Source: Lentzea aerocolonigenes (lineage in GTDB: Bacteria > Actinomycetota > Actinomycetes > Mycobacteriales > Pseudonocardiaceae). From it: a stretch of DNA of 22,917 nt. Every line of letters starts with the position of its first letter. Positions within the stretch are counted from its first letter, which is position 1. Shown here piece by piece: positions 17,454-22,917 of the stretch. The stretch spans positions 1 to 22,917 of the forward strand of contig NZ_JYJG01000262.1 in NCBI RefSeq assembly GCF_000955955.1. Direction: 5' to 3'. A program made the position numbers and the translations under genes. The notes under the pieces were generated by a model. That model ran no database searches. It worked only from the letters and a program-made list of their open reading frames with translations, and was not told the origin of the DNA.

Positions 17454-18206
17454 TCAGAACAGGCCGTTCGAGTGCGGCAGCGAGGCCGGGACCGGGGTGA
17501 TCACGTCCCAGTGCTCGACGATCTTGCCGTCGGCCACCCGGAACAGGTCCCAATACGCCACCGGCTCACCGAACTCGCCCTCGGACTGCAGCAGCACGAG
17601 ATCGCCCTCCGCCACGACCTTGTGGACGGTCTTGTAGACGAGGTTCTTGCCCTGACCGGCCCACTTGGCCGCGGCGGCACCGAACCCGGTCAGCCCGTCC
17701 GCGGCCTCGGGGTTGTGCTGCAGGTAGGTCGTAGTGGAGATGTAGTCGGTCAGCACCGTGTAGTCGGCGTCCTGCAGCACCCGCTGCGCGAACTCGGCCA
17801 CGAACGCACGGGAGAAGGCCGTGTCAGCGTCGGAAGGGTGGGCCTGACCGTCCGTCTGGGACCGTCCACTCGCCGTCTCCCGCACCACCGGCGTGAGCGC
17901 GTCCCAGTGCTCCACGAGCTTGCCGTCGGCCACCCGGAACAGGTCGAACGCCACCAGCGGCTCCGGCCCGAACCCGTGGTAGACACCGTGCAGCGCAACG
18001 AGATCACCATCGGCGATCACGCGCGCCGGCTCGTAGCGGAAACCTGCGGGCAGGTTCGAGACCAGCTCGCGCAGCGCCTCGGGACCGTCACCGATCAGAG
18101 CGCTGTGCTGGCGGTAGTCCGGCGCGACCCAACGGTCCACAGCGGACGGATCCTTGTCGCCGAACAGCTCGCCGGCGGCCTTGAGAACGAGTTCCTTGTT
18201 GTCCAT
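17454..18206 (-). CDS. Tandem SnoaL-like (NTF2-fold) protein
   Basis: The protein has 250 aa made of two homologous halves (about 1-118 and 125-250). Each half ends in nearly the same strand: DLFRVADGKLVEHWD and DLFRVADGKIVEHWD. Each also has the DYRQH / TYLQH segment typical of this NTF2-fold family. SnoaL-like proteins include polyketide cyclases, isomerases and many uncharacterised stress-related proteins; no specific reaction can be assigned. ATG 18206 gives the natural N-terminus MDNKELVLKAA. The start is immediately preceded by a 16-bp palindrome and lacks a clear ribosome site. It is divergent from the AraC gene and is probably the first gene of the macrodomain-sirtuin transcript. Confidence 0.9.
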   Translation of the reverse strand: MDNKELVLKAAGELFGDKDPSAVDRWVAPDYRQHSALIGDGPEALRELVSNLPAGFRYEPARVIADGDLVALHGVYHGFGPEPLVAFDLFRVADGKLVEHWDALTPVVRETASGRSQTDGQAHPSDADTAFSRAFVAEFAQRVLQDADYTVLTDYISTTTYLQHNPEAADGLTGFGAAAAKWAGQGKNLVYKTVHKVVAEGDLVLLQSEGEFGEPVAYWDLFRVADGKIVEHWDVITPVPASLPHSNGLF

Positions 18207-18222
18207 GGCGAGAACTCTCGCC
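18207..18222. promoter_or_regulatory. Perfect 16-bp palindrome, candidate operator
   Basis: The sequence GGCGAGA-AC-TCTCGCC is a perfect 7-bp inverted repeat with a 2-nt spacer. It abuts the ATG of the SnoaL-like gene and sits inside the 55-nt divergent intergenic region. It could be the operator of a dimeric regulator, or a hairpin that masks the start codon. AraC proteins usually bind direct repeats, so the neighbouring AraC protein need not be its ligand. Confidence 0.5.
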
Positions 18223-18261
18223 CAGCAGAGCCCCGCGGACGAGGTAGGATCCGGCTTCACC
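18223..18261 (+). promoter_or_regulatory. Upstream region of the AraC-type regulator gene
   Basis: The short leader before ATG 18262 contains TAGGAT (18245-18250), which fits an actinobacterial -10 hexamer, and GAGG (18241-18244), too distant for a normal ribosome site. A leaderless or very short-leader transcript is possible. No -35 element is convincing. Confidence 0.3.
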
Positions 18262-19089
18262 ATGGTCAAAAGTGGACAGCTTGCCGAGTTCGGGTTCAGC
18301 AACCCCGACCGCCCGCGGTTGGGGATGGAGGCGACGGAACTCGCCCTGGTCAGGCGCAGACTGAGCCAGAACACCCTGACCCAGGTGCACAGGACCGACT
18401 TCCACCAGCTGTTCCTGGTCACCGCCGGGCACGGCGAGGCCATGGTCGATTTCGTGGACCACCCGTGCGGGCCTGGCACGTTGCTGCACGTGAGCCCGGG
18501 CCGGGTGCTGCGCCTGCCCACCGGGCCGTTGAAGGCGCACATGATCCTCTTCACGGCCGCGTTCCCGCCGCCGCTGGACCGCACAAGGCCGTTGCTCAGC
18601 CCGTTCGGCCCGGTGCTGTGGCACGTTCCCCACGCCGAACGCGCGGTGCTGGACCAGTCCGCGCGGGATTTGCGGCAGGAGTACAACCGCGCCGGCGAGC
18701 CGGATGATCTGCTCAGACAGCTGCTGGGCGTGTTCCTGCTGCGCATCGCACGCCTGCACGCCGACGAGGCCGGCCACGGCGACCCGAGGTTCGAACGGTT
18801 CCAGCAGGAGCTGGAGCGGTCGTTCGGCACCACCCGCAACGCCGCCGACTACGCCGCCCGCATCGGCTACTCGCTGCGCAGCCTCAACCGGATCTGCGTC
18901 GAGGCGACCGGCCAGTCGGCCAAGACGCTGATCGACGCGCGGGTGGCGTTGGAGGCCAAGCGGCTGCTCGTGCACACCGATCTGTCGTCGGCGGCGATCG
19001 GGCATCGGCTGGGGTTCAGCGAGGCCACGAACTTCACGAAGTTCTTCGCCAGGGAAACCGGCATGTCACCCGGCGCGTTCCGCCAGTAG
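18262..19089 (+). CDS. AraC-family transcriptional regulator
   Basis: The protein is 275 aa from ATG 18262. The N-terminal half resembles a cupin-type sensor (FHQLFLVTAGHGEAMVDF, then GTLLHVSPGRV). The C-terminal about 95 residues carry two helix-turn-helix units: AADYAARIGYSLRSLNRIC, and the second with the family motif IGHRLGFSEATNFTKFFARETGMSPGAFR. It is the only clear plus-strand gene. A longer frame from 18154 would run through the start of the SnoaL-like gene, so the internal ATG is preferred. Divergent arrangement with a 55-nt gap makes it the likely regulator of the SnoaL-macrodomain-sirtuin unit. Its 3' end overlaps the convergent APH-like gene by 24 nt. Confidence 0.92.
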   Translation: MVKSGQLAEFGFSNPDRPRLGMEATELALVRRRLSQNTLTQVHRTDFHQLFLVTAGHGEAMVDFVDHPCGPGTLLHVSPGRVLRLPTGPLKAHMILFTAAFPPPLDRTRPLLSPFGPVLWHVPHAERAVLDQSARDLRQEYNRAGEPDDLLRQLLGVFLLRIARLHADEAGHGDPRFERFQQELERSFGTTRNAADYAARIGYSLRSLNRICVEATGQSAKTLIDARVALEAKRLLVHTDLSSAAIGHRLGFSEATNFTKFFARETGMSPGAFRQ

Positions 19090-19935
19090 CTGGTCCAGCG
19101 TGTGCCGGCAGATGTCCGCGAAGACCGGGTTGGTGTCGCGGTAGTACGGCAGGCCGACCACCGCGAGATCCAGCGCCCAGCCGCGCGCCCTGGCCCAGGT
19201 CGCGTCGTCGAAGTCCAGCTCACGCCGGAACGCACGCCTGCCCGCGACGTCGAAGAACAGCCACGCGGGCATCAGGTCGCCCGCCGGGTCGCCGACACCG
19301 GCACAGCCCCAGTCGATCACACCGGTCAGCACGCCGTCGGTGAACAGCATGTTGCCGCTGTGCAGGTCCGCGTGCAGCCACCGAAGGGGCCCGTCCCAGC
19401 GCGGCGCGGCGAGCGCTTCCTCCCAGAGTGCGCTCAGCCGACGATCGCCACCGAGCTCAGCGATTCCCGTGCGGACATCGTCGTCGTACTTCTCCTGCTC
19501 CGCGTTCCCGCGATGAGGCCGCCACTGCTGCCCGGTCACCTTGACGTCCTGCAACGCGTGGATCAGCGACGCCAGGCGGATCGGAGTGTCTGCACGAACC
19601 TCGTCGACGGTGGCGGTCGTGCCGGAGAGCCAGCGCACGACGGTCCACCGATTCGGGAAGCCGGAGCCGGGTTCGCCCAGCCCGACCGGTTCCGGCACGG
19701 CGACCGGGACGTGCCGGGCGACGTGCGCCAGGATCGACGCTTCGCGTTCCGCCTCGCCGCTCGACCAGCTGCGGTTCGGCAGCCGGACCGCGAGCCCGGA
19801 ACCGAGGCGGTAGATCGCATGACTGGTGCCGCCGTGCTCGACGGGTGTGATGGGAAGACCGTGCCAGCGGGGGAACTGCGTGCGGATCAGCTCGTCCACA
19901 AGGGACACGTCCGTCGCGAACACCGCGTCCTGCAT
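19066..19935 (-). CDS. Aminoglycoside phosphotransferase (APH)-family kinase
   Basis: The protein has 289 aa. The kinase catalytic loop HADLHSGN (His188, Asp190, Asn195) and the metal-binding IDWG (Asp208) are intact, with the following GDPAGDL motif typical of the APH/choline-kinase superfamily. The family phosphorylates hydroxyl groups on antibiotics, macrolides or small metabolites; this member cannot be assigned a substrate, and clinical-type resistance should not be assumed. ATG 19935 is preceded by GGGGAG at 7-nt spacing, which decides it over the in-frame ATGs at 19965 and 19992. A stem-loop abuts the ribosome site. It ends inside the convergent AraC gene. Confidence 0.92.
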   Translation of the reverse strand: MQDAVFATDVSLVDELIRTQFPRWHGLPITPVEHGGTSHAIYRLGSGLAVRLPNRSWSSGEAEREASILAHVARHVPVAVPEPVGLGEPGSGFPNRWTVVRWLSGTTATVDEVRADTPIRLASLIHALQDVKVTGQQWRPHRGNAEQEKYDDDVRTGIAELGGDRRLSALWEEALAAPRWDGPLRWLHADLHSGNMLFTDGVLTGVIDWGCAGVGDPAGDLMPAWLFFDVAGRRAFRRELDFDDATWARARGWALDLAVVGLPYYRDTNPVFADICRHTLDQLLAERAG

Positions 19936-19939
19936 CCGA

Positions 19940-20159
19940 TCACTCCCCCAGAGGCTCGGCCCCATGCAACACCGAGCCTCTGAGCGCGGCAACCGCTTTT
20001 AGCTCTCGTGCGAACGGCAACGGTCCGGCGACCGGAGCCGTCACGTCGAACAACGGGGTGAAGCCGGCCGCCGTACCTGCTCACGTACTCGTGCAGTTCC
20101 GCCATCATCTCCGCGGCCTCGGGAGCGTCCGGCCGCCTCCACCGCACCTCGTCGGTCAT
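19940..20159 (-). pseudogene. Small gene of unknown function, apparently frameshifted
   Basis: ATG 20159 overlaps the winged-helix gene stop as ATGA and opens a frame reading MTDEVRWRRPDAPEAAEMM. Near 20066 the good coding signal moves to another frame, which continues GFTPLFDVTAPVAGPLP and ends with TGA at 19942-19940, 4 nt before the APH-like ATG, ideal operon spacing. After the switch, 31 of 41 codons end in G or C, against about 22 of 41 in the original frame, which would otherwise run on into the APH-like gene to 19887. Joined, the product is about 72 aa. One extra base within a GC-rich GGCCGGC stretch would explain it: a real mutation or a sequencing error. I do not recognise the family. 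Confidence 0.5.
19949..19982 (-). promoter_or_regulatory. 11-bp stem-loop directly before the APH-like ribosome site
   Basis: A perfect inverted repeat, CAGAGGCTCGG and CCGAGCCTCTG, with a 12-nt loop ends one base before the GGGGAG ribosome site of the APH-like gene. There is no T-run, so it is not a classic intrinsic terminator. It overlaps the end of the small upstream gene and could attenuate translation or protect the mRNA. Confidence 0.5.
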
Positions 20160-20608
20160 CCGGCCCGTCGATCGTCCAGTCGCACAACGTTCGGCGAGCG
20201 CTCGACCCGCACCCGGCCACTCGACGCGATCAGATATCCCACCCCGCGCACGGTCTGGATCACGTCCGCCACGTCGCCGAGCTTCTGCCGCACCCGCCGG
20301 ACGTGCACGTCGACCGTCCGGGCGCCGCTGTAGTTGTCGTTGACGCCCCACACCGCCGCCAGGAGCTCACGGCGGCGATGCACGCGGCCGGGGTTCGAGC
20401 ACAGGTGCAGCAACAGCTCGAACTCCAGCCTGGTGAGCTCGACGGACTCGTCGTGGAGCAGGACCTGCCTGGTGTCGGGCAGGATGCGCACGTCCGCGTC
20501 GTCGACTTCCGCTTCCGCTGCCTGCACCAGGCCCGAGTCCCTCAACGCGCGGAGCAGCCTCGCCGCGGCTTCCTCGTCGTCGGTGTCGATGGTGATGCTG
20601 AATCGCAT
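20156..20608 (-). CDS. OmpR-type winged-helix DNA-binding protein without receiver domain
   Basis: The protein has 150 aa. The N-terminal 35-40 residues (ITIDTDDEEAAARLLRALRD) form a small domain I do not recognise. Residues about 50-132 are an OmpR/PhoB winged helix: LTRLEFELLLHLCSNPGRV, then RTVDVHVRRVRQKLG and a VRGVGYLI wing. There is no phosphoacceptor receiver domain, so control is not by a normal histidine kinase. ATG 20608 follows GAGGA, which overlaps the stop of the binding-protein gene. The 10-nt gap makes it part of the transporter transcript. It may regulate that transporter or itself; this is inference. Confidence 0.9.
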   Translation of the reverse strand: MRFSITIDTDDEEAAARLLRALRDSGLVQAAEAEVDDADVRILPDTRQVLLHDESVELTRLEFELLLHLCSNPGRVHRRRELLAAVWGVNDNYSGARTVDVHVRRVRQKLGDVADVIQTVRGVGYLIASSGRVRVERSPNVVRLDDRRAG

Positions 20609-20618
20609 GACGGTGTCC

Positions 20619-21557
20619 TCACGTCTTCGGCAGGCCGACGGGGTTGATCTCCGATGTGGGCACGGCCTCGTCGGACAGGCCCCAGCGCTTGAGCACTTCG
20701 GCGTACTTGCCGTTGGCGATCAACTGGTTCAGCGCTTCCTGGACCGGCGCGATGAGACCGTTGTCCTTCTTGGTGGTCACCGCGATCTTGCCCTGCACCG
20801 ACGCGCCGCCGGAGAAGTTGCCGATCACCTCGGTCTGGCCGGAAGTCGCCGCGTGGTAGGCGGAAGTCGGGTTCGGGCCGAGGTAGGCGTCGATGCGGCC
20901 GGACTGCAGCGCGAGGTAGTAGTCGGAGGAGTTCTGGAAGTACTTGATGTCGGTGGCCTGCAGGCCGGCGGCGACGTTCTTCGTGCTCCAGTCGACGAGG
21001 ATCTTCTCCTGGTTGGTGCCGGAGGTGACGGCGATGACCTTGCCCGCCACGTCCTTCGGCTCCTTGACGCGCCAGCCGCCGCCCTTCTTCGCCTCGAACG
21101 CCAGCGTGTCCAGCCGGTACGTCGCGAAGTCGTACTTCTCCTTGCGCGCTTCGGTCACGGTGATGTTCGAGAGGCCGAGGTCGAAGCTGCCGCTGTCCAG
21201 GCCCACGAACAGGTTCTCCCACGACGACACTTCCAGCCGCGGCTTGAGGCCGAGGGTGTCCGCGACCAGGGAGGCGATGTCGGTCTCGACGCCGATCACC
21301 GTCTTGTCGTCGGTGGCGTAGAAGCGCAGCGGTGGTGCTGTGCCCGCGGATCCGCCGATGACGAGTTCGCCCTTTGTTCGGAACTTCTCCGGCACCTTCG
21401 ACGCGATCTTGTCGTCCTCGGCGGCCGTCACGCGGTTCTGCTGCGGGCTGAGGTTGACGTTCAGGGCGCCGCCACCGGTGGCGGGCTCAGGTTCGGCCCC
21501 GACCGTGCCGCAGGCGGTGAGAAGCAGCGCCAGGGCGGCGAGCAGTGGTTTGCGCAC
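20619..21557 (-). CDS. Amino acid ABC transporter substrate-binding lipoprotein (SBP family 3)
   Basis: The protein has 312 aa. It has a lipoprotein signal peptide with lipobox LTAC (cysteine at residue 16), a low-complexity spacer, and a type II periplasmic-binding fold: VIGGSAGTAPPLRFY, then GVETDIASLVADTLG, and later GLSNITVTEARKEKYDFA. It captures a polar amino acid or related solute at the outer membrane face and delivers it to the permease. It starts at GTG 21557 with AAGGAG at 6-nt spacing and follows the ATPase gene by 14 nt, so it is the third gene of the transporter operon. The exact ligand is not readable from sequence. Confidence 0.94.
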   Translation of the reverse strand: MRKPLLAALALLLTACGTVGAEPEPATGGGALNVNLSPQQNRVTAAEDDKIASKVPEKFRTKGELVIGGSAGTAPPLRFYATDDKTVIGVETDIASLVADTLGLKPRLEVSSWENLFVGLDSGSFDLGLSNITVTEARKEKYDFATYRLDTLAFEAKKGGGWRVKEPKDVAGKVIAVTSGTNQEKILVDWSTKNVAAGLQATDIKYFQNSSDYYLALQSGRIDAYLGPNPTSAYHAATSGQTEVIGNFSGGASVQGKIAVTTKKDNGLIAPVQEALNQLIANGKYAEVLKRWGLSDEAVPTSEINPVGLPKT

Positions 21558-21571
21558 AACGGACTCCTTGC

Positions 21572-22294
21572 TCAGAGAACCTTGGACAGGAACGCTTTGG
21601 TGCGCTCGTGGACCGGGTGGTCGAGCACCTCGGCAGGGGTGCCTTCCTCGACGATCACGCCCTGGTCGATGAACACGATCCGGTCGGCGACCTCGCGGGC
21701 GAAGCCGATCTCGTGCGTCACCACGATCATCGTCGTGCCGGACCGGGCCAGGTCGCGCAGCACGTCCAGCACCTCGCCCACGAGTTCCGGGTCGAGCGCC
21801 GACGTCGGCTCGTCGAACAGCACGACTTTCGGTTGCGTGGCAAGGGCTCGCGCGATCGCGACGCGTTGCTGCTGGCCGCCGGAGAGCTGGCGCGGGTAGG
21901 CGTCTTCCTTGTCCGCCAGTCCGACCCTCGTCAGGAACCGTCGCGCGTCGGCGACCGGGGCGACCTCCGCGATGTTCTGCAACGCGGTGAGGTGCGGGAA
22001 CAGGTTGAAGTTCTGGAACACGAACCCGATGTGCCTGCGCTGCTTGAGGATCTGGCGTTCCTTCAGCTCGTGCAGCTTGCCGCCACGGCGCTCGTACCCG
22101 ACCAGGTCGCCGTCGATGCTGATGAACCCGCGGTCGACCTTCTCCAGGTGGTTGATGGTGCGCAACAACGTCGACTTGCCCGAGCCGGACGGCCCCAGCA
22201 CCACCACGACCTCGCCGGGTTCGACGGTCAGCGACACTCCGCGAAGCACCTCGTTGTCGCCAAAGCTCTTGTGCACGCCCAGAACCTCGATCAC
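21572..22294 (-). CDS. Polar amino acid ABC transporter ATP-binding protein (GlnQ/HisP-like)
   Basis: The protein has 240 aa, the usual length for this family. Walker A is GPSGSGKS (about 34-41), the Q-loop is [11 protein letters not shown], the signature is LSGGQQQR, Walker B is [12 protein letters not shown], and the switch His is in VVTHE. It energises uptake through the adjacent permease. GTG 22294 overlaps the permease stop by 4 nt (GTGA), showing tight coupling. Confidence 0.96.
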   Translation of the reverse strand: MIEVLGVHKSFGDNEVLRGVSLTVEPGEVVVVLGPSGSGKSTLLRTINHLEKVDRGFISIDGDLVGYERRGGKLHELKERQILKQRRHIGFVFQNFNLFPHLTALQNIAEVAPVADARRFLTRVGLADKEDAYPRQLSGGQQQRVAIARALATQPKVVLFDEPTSALDPELVGEVLDVLRDLARSGTTMIVVTHEIGFAREVADRIVFIDQGVIVEEGTPAEVLDHPVHERTKAFLSKVL

Positions 22295-22917
22295 CGGCGG
22301 TCTCCTCGCGCGAAGTAGCGCTCGACGTGGTGCTGGCCGATCGAGAGCAGCGTGGTCAGGATGATGTACCAGACGGTCGCGACCATGAGCAGCGCGACGA
22401 CGCGCGCGTTGCGGCCGTAGATCACCTGAACCTGGTAGAACAGCTCGCCGATCGCCATCACCGACACCACCGACGTGCCCTTGAAGAGGCTGATGACCTC
22501 GTTCGCGGCGTTCGGCAGGATCGCGCGCATCGCCTGGGGCAGCACGATTCTGCGGAACTGCCGGAACCTCGGGATGCCCAGCGCGGCGGCGGCTTCCAAC
22601 TGGCCCCGGTCGACCGAGATCACGCCGGAGCGGACGATCTCGGCGGCGTAGGCGGCCTGGTGCAGCGCGAGCCCGAGCACGGCCGCGCCCATCGGGCTGA
22701 TCAGTTCGACGGTCTCGAAGCTGACGAACTCGGGGCCGAACGGGATGCCCAGGCTGAGCCGCTGGTAGAGGTAGGAGATGTTGAACCAGAACAACAGCTG
22801 CACGATCAGCGGGATCGACCGGAACGCCCAGATGTAGGCCCAGCCGACCGCCTGCAGGAACGGGCTCTTCGAGAGCCTGAGCGCGGCGACCACGATGCCC
22901 AGCGCGAAGCCCAGCAC
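22291..22917 (-). CDS. Amino acid ABC transporter permease (HisM/GlnP type), 5' end outside window
   Basis: There are 208 codons up to the window end; the N-terminus is missing, and the GTG at the very edge is probably internal. Several hydrophobic helices are visible. The cytoplasmic EAA loop ([22 protein letters not shown]) that docks to the ATPase is intact, as is the [13 protein letters not shown] segment typical of polar amino acid permeases. It is the first visible gene of the transporter operon. Confidence 0.94.
   Translation of the reverse strand: MLGFALGIVVAALRLSKSPFLQAVGWAYIWAFRSIPLIVQLLFWFNISYLYQRLSLGIPFGPEFVSFETVELISPMGAAVLGLALHQAAYAAEIVRSGVISVDRGQLEAAAALGIPRFRQFRRIVLPQAMRAILPNAANEVISLFKGTSVVSVMAIGELFYQVQVIYGRNARVVALLMVATVWYIILTTLLSIGQHHVERYFARGDRR

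Noticed and set aside
18154..18261. Extended start for the AraC-type regulator at 18154
   Set aside because: It would cover the first 53 nt of the divergent SnoaL-like gene and its palindrome, and the extra residues do not look like a structured N-terminus.
19066..19935. Aminoglycoside resistance gene
   Set aside because: Only superfamily-level kinase motifs are visible. Many such proteins act on unrelated metabolites, so a resistance call is not supported.

Overview
The window is very GC-rich DNA with strong G/C bias at third codon positions, frequent GTG starts and many 1-13 nt stop/start overlaps. The gene families present (OmpR-type winged helix without a receiver, paired zinc macrodomain and class M sirtuin, PUFA-synthase-like type I PKS) point to a filamentous actinobacterium, most plausibly in or near the Pseudonocardiales. 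I cannot name a species. Almost everything is on the minus strand; the only convincing plus-strand gene is an AraC-type regulator. No RNA genes, insertion sequences or CRISPR arrays were seen.

Region 1 (14436 down to the left edge) is the centrepiece: a seven-gene, translationally coupled secondary-lipid locus. A 2149-aa megasynthase carries two nitronate-monooxygenase-like (PfaD-type enoyl reductase) domains fused in front of KS-AT-ACP-ACP-KR. It overlaps a KS-AT-DH protein with a phosphopantetheinyl-transferase-like tail. A free ACP, an alpha/beta hydrolase, an MGT/UGT-type glycosyltransferase, a membrane-anchored zinc-ribbon methyltransferase and a divergent galactokinase-like GHMP kinase (cut by the window edge) follow. 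The tandem ACPs, NMO-type ER and KS/AT/DH content are those of PUFA (Pfa) and heterocyst-glycolipid (Hgl) synthases. The likely output is a polyketide-like lipid that is released, glycosylated and methylated. The KS of the first protein lacks its active-site Cys block (about 14 residues, in frame), whereas the KS of the second protein is intact.

Region 2 (14638-18206, minus) lies upstream on the same strand: a tandem SnoaL-like protein, a zinc macrodomain ADP-ribosyl hydrolase, a SirTM-type sirtuin and a zinc alcohol dehydrogenase. The divergent AraC gene (18262-19089, plus) and a perfect 16-bp palindrome just before the SnoaL start suggest the control point. A 201-nt gap with an AT-rich block separates the dehydrogenase from the megasynthase and probably holds a second promoter.

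Region 3 (19066-22917, minus) is ordinary: a polar amino acid ABC transporter (permease cut by the window end, ATPase, lipoprotein binding protein), an OmpR-type winged-helix regulator, a small gene that appears frameshifted, and an APH-family kinase preceded by an 11-bp stem-loop.
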